Shown here: positions 11,189 through 22,920 of the stretch, piece after piece
Position numbering within the stretch: the first letter of the stretch is position 1
Layout of the letters: each line of letters opens with the position of its first letter
Assembly: GCA_003254885.1 (NCBI GenBank)
Contig: QANT01003921.1
Location: forward strand, 1-39,709
Direction: 5' to 3'
DNA length: 39,709 nt
Source: Purshia tridentata
Lineage: Eukaryota; Streptophyta; Magnoliopsida; Rosales; Rosaceae
Made by a program: the position numbers and the translations under genes
Notes under the pieces: generated by a model
The model's input: only the letters and a program-made list of their open reading frames with translations
Databases searched by the model: none
Told to the model about the DNA's origin: nothing

Positions 11189-13193
11189 ATGGATTCTCTT
11201 ATACAAGCCCTACAACCCATGCCCATGGCAGTCTTCTTCATAATCCCACTACTCTTCCTACTTGGTCTCCTCTTCGGGTTCCGGCGACGGTGTCCATATC
11301 CGCCGGGACCCAAAGGCCTGCCCATCATTGGCAACATGCTGTTGATGGACAAGCTGACCCACCGGGGTCTGGCAGAACTGGCCAAGAAATACGGCGGAAT
11401 CTTCCACCTCCGCATGGGGTTCCTCCACATGGTGGCAGTCTCGAACCCCGAGGTGGCCCGACAAGTCCTCCAGGTCCAAGACAACATCTTCTCGAACCGC
11501 CCTGCCACCATTGCCATCAGCTACCTGACCTACGACCGGGCCGACATGGCCTTCGCCCACTACGGGCCGTTCTGGCGCCAGATGCGGAAGCTGTGCGTGA
11601 TGAAGCTATTTAGCCGAAAGCGCGCGGAGTCGTGGGAGTCCGTGAGGGACGAGGTGGACTTGGCGGTGAAAACCGTGGCGGGGAGTGAGGGTTCGGCTGT
11701 GAACATTGGGGAGCTGGTATTCTCGCTCACAAAAAACATTATTTACAGAGCGGCTTTTGGGACGAGCTCGCAGGAAGGGCAGGATGAGTTTATTGGGATA
11801 CTGCAGGAATTTTCCAAGTTGTTTGGGGCTTTTAATATTGCCGATTTTATTCCTTGCCTCGGCTGGGTTGATCCGCAAGGACTCAACACCAGACTCGCTA
11901 AGGCTCGTGAGTCGCTGGACCGGTTTATTGACACCATCATAGACGACCACATCCAGAAGAAGATGAATATTGATGGTGAGACTGATATGGTGGATGATTT
12001 GTTGGCTTTTTACAGTGAAGAAGGAAGAGTCAATGATTCTGATGATTTGCAAAACGCCATCAGACTTACTCGAGATAACATCAAAGCCATCATCATGGTA
12101 ATTAATTCACACCCAATAACATATATATAACTTATAACGCACCATTTTTATGTCCTCCTTTGGATGCACCAAATTAAGGTTTTATGTCCGGTGTCAACTA
12201 ATTAAGTAATTCTCTCGTACACTGCCAATGCCTGCATGAGAATTAACCTATAATTGCCAACTAACTTACTAATTAAGCTGCATCAATTAGGTAGAACCTT
12301 CTCTAACTTTGATAAGCTACTCACATGTCAGGTCGACTAAATATGTGACCATTTTTCTTTTTAATTTAAAAAGTGGAATTCGAATGCAAGATATTTTCTA
12401 ACGAAATTTAAAAAATCAGTACTAAAGCAATGGTTAAAATTGGTTATGACAAACTGAATATGAGAGGAGTAAAATTTTTTTATTGGGTCAAAGAAGGAAA
12501 ATGTTTTGTTATGTTAGGTGAAACTTTCAGACTATGGATGATTTATATATAATAGCTTTGCGGTTCATGCAGGACGTGATGTTTGGCGGGACGGAGACGG
12601 TGGCGTCCGCTATAGAGTGGGCCATGGCTGAGCTAATGAGAAGCCCAGAAGATCTAAAGCGGGTCCAACAAGAGCTTGCTGACGTGGTCGGTTTAAACCG
12701 CAGACTCGAAGAGTCCGATTTCGAAAAGCTCACATACCTAAAATGCACACTCAAAGAGACTCTCCGGCTCCACCCGCCGATCCCCCTCCTCCTCCATGAG
12801 ACGGCGGAGGACGCGGAGGTCGCCGGCTTCCGCATCCCCAAGAAGTCGCGCGTGATGATCAACGCGTGGGCCATCGGGCGTGACAAGGACTCATGGGAGG
12901 ACCCCGAGGAATTCAAACCCTCGCGGTTTTTGAAAGACGGGGTGCCTGATTTTAAGGGAACTAACTTCGAGTTCATTCCCTTCGGGTCGGGTCGGCGGTC
13001 GTGCCCGGGTATGCAGCTCGGGCTTTACGCTCTGGAGCTGGCGGTGGGGCACTTGCTTCATTGTTTTACGTGGAACTTGCCGGATGGGATTAAACCTAGT
13101 GAGTTGGATATGAACGACGTGTTCGGACTCACCGCACCCAGAGCGAGTCGACTCGTTGCCGTACCGAGTAAGAGGGTGGTTTGCCAGCTTTGA
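11189..13193 (+). CDS. F5H: Ferulate/coniferaldehyde 5-hydroxylase, cytochrome P450 CYP84A
   Basis: Coding exons are 11189-12097 and 12573-13193, with a phase-0 GT-AG intron of 475 bp. The product is 509 aa, close to the usual length of about 520. The enzyme hydroxylates the 5 position of coniferaldehyde/coniferyl alcohol (and ferulate) at the ER, the committed step to syringyl lignin and sinapate esters. Seen in the protein: an N-terminal membrane anchor at about residues 14-31, the hinge PPGP at 38-41, an I-helix GGTET at 308-312 right after the intron, ETLR at 365-368, PSRF at 419-422, and the haem-binding FGSGRRSCPG with Cys447. Long stretches match CYP84A members as I remember them, such as ATIAISYLTYDRADMAFAHY and SELDMNDVFGLTAP. 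I chose the ATG at 11189 because the in-frame extension upstream has no ATG. The coding exons are much richer in GC than the flanks. No defect is seen. Confidence 0.96.
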
Positions 13194-13500
13194 TTACGGA
13201 GAGAATGAAATTGTGCATGTTTGTACACACGAATTGCACATTGAAACGACGCCGGACAGGTAAATTGCATGTGGTTTACTGTTTTTCTTTTCTGTTTTTA
13301 ATATTTGGGAAGAAGTACCCAAAAAACAAATAATTGGAAAAGAGAAAATAACGAAAAAAAAAGGAGGGAATTTGGATTCTCTTTCTTTGTGTATAACTCT
13401 TACTTTTTGGTCCGTTTCATGTTGAAATTTTTCCTTGATTTTCCCTGTCTTATTATTGTTATTTTTATTATTGTATTCAAATAAAGCTGATGGATCATAG
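13194..13500 (+). terminator. F5H 3' untranslated region with candidate poly(A) signal
   Basis: AATAAA at 13480-13485, about 290 bp after the stop codon and followed by T-rich sequence, is the best polyadenylation signal candidate. Plant signals are loose, so the true site may differ. Confidence 0.4.
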
Positions 13501-16056
13501 TGGAAAATTGTTCATTACAAACACTTTGTGCTTGTATTTTTTTTTTTTGGTTTCTTATAATTTTTGTTTGCTTCGGTGCCGACTGACAAGGTTTTAGTTA
13601 TATATGCTTATGACAGCAGCAGCTCATACTGTCATCAGCAGCTGTCAAATTTGAAACTTGTGGCTCTGTCGCTTATTCATTGTGCGTTATAAATGGCATA
13701 GAAGATTTGACTTTTCCATATTGGAAAAGCCCACATAATTCAAGAAAAACATCATATTCATCTATCCATTTTAGTAAACACCTACAATCTGGAGTGAAAC
13801 ATGTAAATGCACACTTTGCAAGTCAAGTGCTTACACATTTTTTAATATGGAATTGACCGGCACTCTAAGATTACATATACACTTGACCAGATTATATTCT
13901 TAACATTTAGATCTCTTTTCCATATTCCGAAAAAATTATAGTTATTTTTCTTTTTAACCATGGAAAATTATAGTTATTTTTATTCATGCATGTAGTATAC
14001 TGTATACCTAATACTAAGGGGGGGGGGGGGGGGGGGGGGGGGGGAGAGAGAGAGAGAGAGAGAGAGATGGAATGTGGAGTTTTGGTGGAAGTGAGGAGGA
14101 CGTGTGGCGTTGCCATCGTTTTCTTTCAATTTTATGATGATATTTATGATGATAAGAAGATTGGAGTGTGACTGTGTAAGCTCAGAGCCCCACATCACAG
14201 ATTTCCATCTTCAACTACTTTAGATATGGACAGAACTCATCAAAACTATTAAATCTAATCTAATCAATTTCACTTCGATAAAATATATTTTCTGATCGAT
14301 CCATGTATATAATATATATAATTTTCCGAAGTTGGTACTTCCCCTCAATTTTAAATTGGACCCACTGTTGCTTTTTGGGTGTTGTCACTCAGCGTGAATG
14401 TGACGTAGGAGATCGACTAGGGTTTAACTTGAGTTGGCAAATGGCGTGCCGATTTTTTGATGCCTATCCATTTCGAGTCCAACCATTACCAACCCCTGCC
14501 GATATATTATACTTTTTTTTTTCACAAAAATTAAATCAGAGGGAAAAACAAAAACAAAAACAAAAAGATAAGAAGTTGCTGTAGTTACCCCCAGATTAGA
14601 TATATTGTTCACATAATGTCAAACGTTGCTTATTTTGTGAGGTTGATGATCGATATCGATCGCAATCTTACATCTTTCTGTGTATATATGACTTGCATTG
14701 ATTGAATAGACTAATCATCACCTAATTGTTGGCATCGATGCGCAATATCAAGATGAAATGGTATTTTGCTCACTACAAAAAGTGGTGATAAGCATTATCA
14801 CCATATATAGGTATTATATATGTTAACCACTGTTGAACAAAATATTTCTCATCAAGATGAGACAGTTCTCTCTTTTTTTTAATTTTTTATTAAAGAATAG
14901 AAAATATGATTTTGTTGGAGGCTAAGTGAAAAAAGAGGAGGACCAACAGATAGAAGTTGAATACTTTACCGTTTATTGATAAGATTTCTTGACAGCCATT
15001 ACATTAATTCAGCATAGTAATTAGGAAATGCTTAAAGTTTCAAGTGACTTCAACGCCATATTGTTTTTAAGAATCTCTAATTGGTCAATGATTATTTGGT
15101 TTAGTAGATGACACACTGTCTTCCTTTATGAAGTCATTTGGTCTTAAATTCAAAACTCATGAACACCAATTAATTAATTAAAAAAAAAACCTCTAGTTAA
15201 GCCTCATAATTACAAATTTTTGTATTATCATTGTACTTGATTTTAATTAGTTTGTGTAAGCACTAAGCAATACTAATGAGCTGGGCTGGACCAGTAAGAT
15301 TTTGTTGGGACCTGGTTAACAATAACAGACGAAAGGTTGGGTTAGGCTGGGCCTAGACCAATTCAAAAGCTTGTTTATGAATGATGTTGTCCCAGCCTAA
15401 AGGCAGCCAATGAACGTCCTTGCCCATCATTTGTTGCGTAATGGATCTTATTTATCGTTATCCACACAAACATTGTTTTAACATGAAGATCAATCAACTA
15501 TACAATAATCGATTTAAACTGCTTGGGCAACGTTCATCCCCTGTTTAAGGAATCCCTTCTTTAAAGATTTTTTGGCATAGATCTATTATTTGCCACATCA
15601 GATTAATATTATTGTTGTCAAAATACTATCTTACTTATCCAACATAAATCTAATGGTCGGAATTAACACTTAATTATTAAGACATGTGCATTGTATATTA
15701 TTATCCGATAGCTATTGATTAATGTGCATTAACAGTCTAACAACTAGTCATTGATTAATGACAAATAGTCAAGAGAAAAAAAGAAAGCAAAAGCAGCACA
15801 AAAGAATATAAAACGTACAAAATTAAATTATTTACCACATTTAATGATCCTTGACCAAAGAAAGAAAGGACTAACAAAAGGAATAGTGGTTCATGTAATT
15901 GGAATTCTTCCTTAAGCTCCACAAAAATTGGAATACTTGCCTTATTATTCATACAACAGCTTTATCTTTTTTCTTAAGCATACAACAGCTTGAAAAGAGT
16001 GAACCCTTCCTAGTTCCCCTATTGGTGTTGTCATCTTTCACTATAGAACAACAAGT
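13500..16056. other. Intergenic region between F5H and the DUF1640 gene
   Basis: The 3' ends of the two flanking genes converge here. No supported gene. It contains the G27(AG)n tract (14018-14067), a short direct repeat GAAAATTATAGTTATTTTT-like pair near 13936 and 13963, a CACTACAAAAA motif followed by a small hairpin (14771-14802), and GGGCC-containing sequence near 15290-15360. The rest is AT-rich. Confidence 0.5.
14018..14067. repeat. Compound G27(AG)n microsatellite
   Basis: A run of 27 consecutive G (14018-14044) passes directly into about 11 AG units (14045-14067). Such a long homopurine tract can form a G-quadruplex or triplex and is hard to sequence, so its exact length is uncertain. 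Confidence 0.9.
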
Positions 16057-18077
16057 TTACATTAAGATACGGAGTACAGCAAGACCAACAGCAGATATGG
16101 AAACAAGAGTACCTATGCAGTATTTTATGACATCATATTTTGCTGCTTCCACCTGAGCCCTTAAAGCATGAATTTCCTGATAATGATAACATATAAGTCA
16201 TACTTAGAACAAGAAACTGTCCACTCGTAGTTCAATCAAACAAGTATTTTACTCCAAATTCTTACCCGATCAAGTTTGTTAGTTAGGTTATTAGTTTCAG
16301 CATTCTGATCCGATAGCTCTTCACGTATCCTCCTGCACTCATTAACCATAAGAATGAACAAGGAGGTGGAAATCATGACTGAAACAGCGGTTCTGACATG
16401 CTCAGAAACTAAGAAATTTTGATGTGGTCACTTACCCCCTTTCAAGATTCAAGTCCAACCGCTGCCCTGCAGTGACTTTGTCAATTTCATACCTGCATCA
16501 CAAGTAAACATCTTTGCACCATGAAGATACATTATAAAGCAAACACATATTCACATGGAAGCAGACAGAAAAAGACATCAAAGTAATTTCATAAACCAGA
16601 CCTCAGTTCATTGCGCATCTTCTCTATATCATTCCGAAGTTTTTCAGTCTCGTGTTGCAACAAAGAAAAATGGTGTCCCTGCATAGCATATTTTTCAATG
16701 AAATTACCAATAGAAGCTATCCCAGAAAGTAATAAATCTTTATTTTGCATTGCAAGGATTGTTTAGATAATATCAAGGTTCAGCCTCCCAAGAATTCTTA
16801 AAAACAGAGTGGGCAACAAATTGAGTCAATCCAAAAAGATCCTTCAACAACTACCGTTCTTCTGATCTATTATAATTCATCTCCAAACAAGTAGGTAGAA
16901 ATACACAACAATCCAAATCCCTTCTATTAAATTGCTTTTCAATTTCATCTGAAGTTGATTCCAACTGGGTTGTTTAATAGTTAAGTAACTTCATGTCTAG
17001 AGAGAAAGAAAAAAAAAATTATAACAAGAACTTAAAATACCGGATCAAGGTCTTTCCAGTCCTTAGACACCAAATGAAAGCAAATCTATGACTGATTCCT
17101 CAATGTTTGGCTCCTAGGTTCCAGTATGATCCCAAAGCGTGCCCCATTCTTACCTTAGGTACTTGGATACTATCTAACATATCGAGGAGGGCAATCAATG
17201 TACGCAGTTTTGACCAATTACAAAGCTTATTCCAGAAATGCTCATCAGTCATAATGAATGCATGAAAAACAGTATTGAGATTTGAAACAGGACACAAGTC
17301 CTTGGTTTAACCAAAAAGCAAACGACATTCAGCTTTAGCAGAGAAAATTCTACCAATAATTAAATAATTGGCAAAAGAGCTAGTTGTTACCTGTGAGCTT
17401 TGAACTTCGGATTTGAATTTGGACAAGTTGGATTCTTGGATCATCTCAGTCTATACGCATTATGCAAAACATCCAGAAAGAAAATTAGTGTAACAGAAAG
17501 GAAATTTATATTCACTCATTACAATTTTGATGAATGCCAAATAAAGAAACAGGAAAGTTACAGTAAAACACGAATCCCTTACTTTCTGCATCTCTCCCTT
17601 GGAAACAAACGAATGCGAGACATTTTCCAAGCTGTCATTCAAAACTTCAGTTATGGCAGCAGTTATCGCCTCGGCATGCTTAGAGGGCACACCTTGTCCC
17701 TCTAATCTCCTAACCTAGACACAATGCAGCATATAATTAGTGCAAATTAGAACCTCTCCAAACTCTCACTGTGTGTTGTTAATCATTTTAATCTATCCAG
17801 CTTCCGAAAAAAGCAATTAAAATTTCGAGTTTTCACAATCAATAACTGGGGACTAGCGATGTGATGTGGTTAATACCAAAGCTAATGTGTCGACGAGAAA
17901 CAACCGCTTTCCGTTCGATTTGACGAGCTCGGAGATGAGCCTGCAATCCAAGTGCCTATACTGTAAAGACGGAGTCACCACCCTTGAAGCACCACCAATC
18001 CCTCCGAATCCGGATAATCCAATTCCCGAGTTGGTTCCGAATTGCACGACCCGCCTACACGCCGCAGCAGCGGCCAT
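16057..18077 (-). CDS. DUF1640 / FMP32-like mitochondrial coiled-coil membrane protein
   Basis: Seven coding exons, in transcript order: 18077-17877, 17714-17583, 17450-17391, 16678-16602, 16492-16436, 16332-16266, 16176-16057. All introns are GT-AG and all phases agree. The product is 237 aa. Residues 1-40 are Ala/Arg-rich with no acidic residues, as in a mitochondrial presequence. The middle (about 100-208) is Glu/Lys/Gln-rich and predicted coiled coil, with TEKLRNDIEKMRNEL and DQNAETNNLTNKLDR. The end has one membrane segment, IGTLVSISAVGLAVLRILM, finishing at the stop. This is the layout of the DUF1640/CCDC90 family (yeast FMP32, animal MCUR1 and CCDC90B), inner-membrane proteins linked to cytochrome c oxidase assembly or calcium uniporter regulation; the plant role is not settled. 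I chose the start MAAAAACRR. The frame stays open upstream to 18188, where another in-frame ATG adds 37 residues, so a longer N-terminus is possible. Confidence 0.9.
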
Positions 18078-18208
18078 CCCAAAATTCGATTTTCCGCAGC
18101 TGATTCCGAACGTTCCGGAAATTTCGAGCCCCAAAAATCCTATCGATTCCGATTCGGGCCCCGAACCTTCCTTCAATCGCTCAAACAATCACACATAATA
18201 ATCAGAAT

Positions 18209-18277
18209 CTGTACAAAACCATACATTGAATAGAAATGCAAAATTGCAAGCAAACCAATCTCAAGCTGTGCGCTTAC
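18209..18277 (-). other. Probable 5' UTR intron of the DUF1640 gene
   Basis: On the minus strand a GTAAGCG donor (18277-18271) and a TTTTGTACAG acceptor (ending at 18209) bound a 69-bp T-rich segment just upstream of the coding exon. The preceding 18278 to about 18360 would be the untranslated first exon. The length is near the lower limit for plant introns. Confidence 0.5.
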
Positions 18278-18430
18278 CTCTATACGAAAACGAAATGGAA
18301 CACAAGCGTTAGGAGACGAAGAGCGACCGTGGAACTGTCGAAGACGAATTAGTTGAGAAATCGAAAAGCAGGGGATGAAGGTGGATAGGCTTGTTGTAGT
18401 CCTTGTACTTGAGCCATTGTCTGTCCGTCT

Positions 18431-18461
18431 CGGGATTCGGGATTCGGGATTCGGATTCGGG
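18431..18461. repeat. CGGGATT-type heptamer tandem repeat
   Basis: Four successive near-copies (CGGGATT, CGGGATT, CGGGATT, CGGATT) end in CGGGTCAGG, about 70-100 bp upstream of the presumed transcription start of the DUF1640 gene. They could be promoter sites or simple slippage. Confidence 0.8.
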
Positions 18462-18745
18462 TCAGGGGTGGATTTCGCGGTTGCCGGTTGCGTCTTTATT
18501 TTAAGCTTTATTTATTTGACGCTTCACGTTCTCTTCTTTCAAATGAGGGGGTGCCTGCCTTTTGGTGCCAAAAAACAGCGCGCACTTCTTTTCTTTTTTA
18601 GTCTTTTTCTATTTTTCTTACATACTATAAATTATACGGTATAAGTATAACTTAGAATATGCAGATGTCTTCAACTCTTAGTTAAGTAGTTGGATTATAG
18701 ACTAATGAATTTTAGAACTTTTTGTATAAGACAAAATGGCCACTG

Positions 18746-18852
18746 ATCATCTTGTACTAATGGAAAATAAGTTGCTTTGTGGTGGATCAAGGCAGTGGAT
18801 TGTGAATCCACCATGCATCATCTTGTACTAATGGAAAATAAGTTGCTTTGTG
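18746..18852. repeat. 36-bp perfect direct repeat, 71-bp period
   Basis: Identical 36-bp copies lie at 18746-18781 and 18817-18852 (each contains CTTGTACTAATGGAAAATAA). The 35 bp between them begin GTGGATCA and end near TGAATCCACC, so GGTGGAT and ATCCACC can pair as a 7-bp stem. Confidence 0.92.
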
Positions 18853-19485
18853 TTTTTAATTACAGAGGAACCCCATTACCCCACGTTGGAATCTCATGGT
18901 ATTCAATGGTTTATTGCTTTTTCTTAAAAGAAATTAATACCCAATGAGCACGCAAAAGATCCAAACTTCCACGACAAGTAAGGTAGGAGCGCACACAACT
19001 GCATTACGAATATCACCAGGAACCATGCTTTGAATGAGGAATCTTTTTTAGATACAATTATTGTCCCTCACGGGCGTGTCGTGACCAGTTTTGTGAAAGA
19101 AAGGCTGAATAAAAGTATTATAGTAAGAATAATGCATACAACAATTGTACAATGTTGACCTGAGAATCGGACTAATAATAACATTATCAGCAAATAGCAC
19201 AATTTGGATTGCATCTTTCATACATAATAGAACCTCTGGTCACCCTTTCTCCACAACCAGATGAACAATAATCAATTATCAAACAGTTACAAAATAAATA
19301 TAAAAAACCCTCTACGTATAGCAGTTGCACTAACATTCTATTGCTAAAGATGTGGACCGAGGTGTTATACAAGCACAAAATTCAAGAAAGCTTGAAGAGT
19401 AAATAGCACAGATATATGGACTAAAAGCTGATTCCTGCTTCTTGAGTATTTTTATTCATTCGTCGAATATCTTCAACAAGCCATC

Positions 19486-21538
19486 TTACTTTGGTCGCCC
19501 TCTGTATGGATACACAATATCAGAAAGAGTTTCCTTTACGTAGTTCCCCACTCTACGCATGTTTTTAGCCACCCCTGATGCAACAAGATCTGCATTTCTT
19601 GTGAACCTACACATTCATTAACAAACACAAGATAACCCTTACGCATCAGGCGTAAAGTTCCAGAAAACCAAAGATTCCATATTATTCACTGGACAGGTCT
19701 AATTGTATGCTTGCCTGTTCAAGAAATCATCTCCTGCTGAATGAGTAGGTTTGTGCCTCCGAGGCTGAGGGACTTGACCACCATCTAGAAAGGTCAAAAA
19801 GTAATCAAAAGGGATAAAAAGATGACAAAAAATGGTTATGTGCAACTTTCATAACCAGACTTAAATTTCAGTACACAAAACTGTTCTAACTCCTTCCTAG
19901 AAACCAACAATTAAAGTTAATATATCTTAACCAATCTGAACTCTATTGACTGTGTATAGGTTACTAGAAAAAGTAAGCTTAGTTTAGTGGAATTATACTC
20001 ACACGACCTCAGTAACTACATGCCAGCTTTGCAGGAAGACCTGGACTAAGCAACACCTAGAAAGCGAAAACACAAGGGAAAATAGACAGGTAAACAAAAA
20101 TACTTTTCCTTACCCTCTTTGTTATGAATATGGGCAGAAGCAGGAGTGACAGCAGGTTCAATATTAGGGGCTCTTCTGCCAACCAAAAGCTGCAGCAACT
20201 CATGTCATTCAGAATGCTTGGTAATTAATGCAAGCAAAACAAATAAAGAAATAAAAGTTTCATGTTCCCGCAAAAGTCAACTTTCCAGTTAGCCTGTATT
20301 ACTTCCAGGATTTAGAAATTTCATTGATCCCACTCCAATTTGCACCAAAAACTCGCAAGTCACAACCTTTGTGAATAATTCATAGTTCTTTTTAGGCCGT
20401 GTGAATAATTCAGTTGATTATCATACAATTTATTGAGATCTCATACGACATGTTATGTAAACCGTAAAGCCAGTAAAATTAATAAATAACCTAGTTAACT
20501 ATGTTCAGACACAGAAAACCAACTGCAAAGCTCCATGCATTTAGCAATCAGTTAAAGTCAATAATCAACCTCGAGAACCCCCCACATCTCATATTGCACA
20601 GAATAGAATATTTCTGTGTGTGTGTGTGTGTGTGTGGAGAGAGAGAGGGGGAGAGAGAGAGAGAGAATTAACCTCTAGGCCAACACAAATAGGCAATTCT
20701 GATTTTTCCCGTGGCTTATCAGTTGAAGGTTCTTTTCCAATTCCATCCAAGTAGACAGAATAACCAGCACAACCATAATAAAAATCACTAAGTTGTCGTT
20801 CTTCTTTAGAAGCTTCCCTCTCAGTTTCTTGAACTATTGCCTGAGGCACTGGTCACTAAAGCTACATATTAGTATGTAGTACAACACGACTTTGACAAAA
20901 GAAATTCAACTGACGAACAGAAACACCAACATGCAAACAATCTTATCACAAAACAATGTGGTTCTAAAATCCCAATTACAAAACTGGGAAAGGTTAAATC
21001 TTTAGCAACTGCAGTTCAAAGATGATGATAACTTAGCTTATTTCTAAGCTAAGCTATGATTAATGAATCTTAAAATACTAAAACCTGGTTCAGAAGATTA
21101 AAAAAGTGACCTTTTGGCAAAAAAATAAAGAACATAAACTCAAATAGTTCAACAGGAGTATAACCGGGCAATAAATTAGGCCTATAGATTTCTGAATTCA
21201 GAAATCGAAACTCTAAAAATATTAAAACACAATAGAAAGAGAGCCGAGCCTTCCACAATTGATCAGATGTCTCATAATTTTAATAGGTCGGTTGGTGATG
21301 AAGAAAAAAAAAAATTTTTCTCGCGAACCAAACGGGAAATAAGAAGAAAAAGAGAGAAGGGAGATTAGAGAAAGAGACCTTGATGGAGGGTGCGAGGAAA
21401 GCCGATGCAGCGAGGGTTTCGAGCTTTGGATTTGAGAGAGGAGGAATAATAGAGACATCCTTTGCATGATTTGCCCTTATTTGAGTTTGAGGCTGTTGCT
21501 GGGTTCTTCCCTATGATATTCTCTTTACTCGTATCCAT
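19486..21538 (-). CDS. Small Cys-containing plant protein, probably DUF8204 type, 200 aa
   Basis: Five coding exons, in transcript order: 21538-21379, 20848-20673, 20189-20114, 19784-19715, 19606-19486. Phases agree throughout. The first three introns are GT-AG and the last is GC-AG (donor AACAG/GCAAGC). The product is 200 aa with no signal peptide or membrane segment. It has a Ser/Asn/Lys-rich N-terminus, then KGKSCKGCLYYSS with Cys25 and Cys28, Cys44 in NPRC, Cys80 in FYYGCAGYS and Cys108 in LPICVGLE, which could form a metal site (inference). The C-terminus DFLNRFTRNADLVASG and TLSDIVYPYRGRPK looks conserved. I recall plant proteins of this kind annotated DUF8204 with no known function; that name is from memory. 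Intron 2 contains a TG/AG compound microsatellite next to its donor. Confidence 0.85.
20612..20666. repeat. (TG)n-(GA)n compound microsatellite in intron 2
   Basis: About 12 TG units pass into interrupted GA units. On the transcribed strand the CT part begins within about 6 nt of the 5' splice site of exon 2 (donor GTTAATTCTCTC). Confidence 0.9.
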
Positions 21539-22338
21539 GGCGTGACTGGCGTCTGTGATGTGAATCAGTCATTCTGTCGCGTTCGCTCTCTCATTTCTAT
21601 ACCCTTCGGGTCTTCACCCCCATATGCTCGATCGGAATATATTTTAGTTTTTTTTTTTTTTCCTGATATTCAGTTTAAATGAAGTTGGGGGGTTAATTGA
21701 CCATTATTTATCCATGAATAATAATTGAACAAAAATAAATACAAATAATTCAATTTTGCACGAAAGATTTGTTTTCCGAAATTGCTAATGCATTATGAAA
21801 ATCAATAAGTTTTTTTACAATTTTCAATAGGGTGATGATTTTACAATTAAATTTTGTACCTATGTACTCATTATTTATAAGTTTAGTAATTGTTCTCCAA
21901 TTTTTGTAGTAAATGCATAAAATAAGAAAAAGAGAGGTGTAAGTATTTGTGCGTCTAAAATTTTATATAAAAGACGTTGGCGAGAAATTTTTCTAAATAA
22001 CTAATACACTATACGTAATGTAACCAATATATGTATCATAATATGGGTGAATACTATTTTAAAAATAAACATGTTGTCTAACAATACTTTTATACGTTAA
22101 ATTGATTACACCGTGACAGTGTATTGGTCACCACAACCGAACAAACTATAGATGTACAATTCAAATACAGAAATTGGAAGACAATTAATATCTTGCAACA
22201 ACAAAATTTGTTTGATAACACTTTGTAAACTGAATTAAAAAACAAACGAAAAAACTGAATTTCTGACTTATTCACATAAAGAAAAACACCGAAATTACGC
22301 TATGGACGTGTTTTTCTCTTATCAACAATTTGCTAGTA
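21539..22338. other. Promoter of the DUF8204-like gene and 3' flank of the DUF726 gene
   Basis: No gene. AT-rich with a poly(T) run near 21645-21662. I see no clear TATA box for the upstream-facing gene. Confidence 0.45.
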
Positions 22339-22889
22339 TTATTGTATGCAAATAGTGCTCCTGGAAACAGGATAATAGTCATCCAGTTCAATCATCTCCA
22401 GGATCTGCTGTGTAGCCCAAAGATAGGAAGAGTGGGCGTCAATGACATCTGTTACATCAACCTGCAAAACCAAACAACAAAAGGGTGGTAGATGTCAAAT
22501 CTCAGAGACTGTATATGCTCCACAAAACTCATTCGTAACTAATGAGTGTCAACACTGTTGTAAAGCCTTTGGTAAAGTTGTCATGCATTCCATTATTTTC
22601 AATGAACTTATAATGTAAAATAATAAATCTAAGACCTTAAAATAAAAATATGATCATATCATAGATCCATTATGTTATGGACTTAAAAGTTAAAACTATA
22701 TAGTAATGGAAACCACCCTAATTTCCATCTTTCTATATTAGTTTCCTAGTAAGTTATTTAAGTAGCCTTATATTCTGCTTTTGAGCAACCATCTCATAAG
22801 CTAAGAGATCAATTTGAGGAACATGAGTACTAGTTGAAGTAATGGATGACTACCAGCTTAAGTAATGCCCTCCAAAGAACAACTGACAC

Positions 22890-22920
<31 letters not shown>

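Larger units (their letters stand above)
18361..19485. other. DUF1640 upstream region and 3' flank of the DUF8204-like gene
   Basis: No gene. It contains a CGGGATT-type heptamer repeat (18431-18461), T-rich sequence near 18585-18620, and a 36-bp perfect direct repeat with 71-bp spacing (18746-18852). The part from about 19150 is likely 3' UTR of the next gene. Confidence 0.5.

Noticed and set aside
11258..12052. Several long frames overlapping F5H exon 1 in other frames and on the minus strand
   Set aside because: They are shadows caused by the GC-rich coding sequence of F5H; the P450 frame carries all motifs.
13986..14198. Open frames encoding poly-Gly/Glu-Arg or poly-Pro/Ser-Leu
   Set aside because: They are translations of the G27(AG)n repeat with no conserved flanks.
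14771..14802. CACTACAAAAA followed by the hairpin GGTGATAA-GCA-TTATCACC, like a CACTA transposon end
   Set aside because: Only one possible end is visible; I found no matching inverted terminus or 3-bp duplication nearby.
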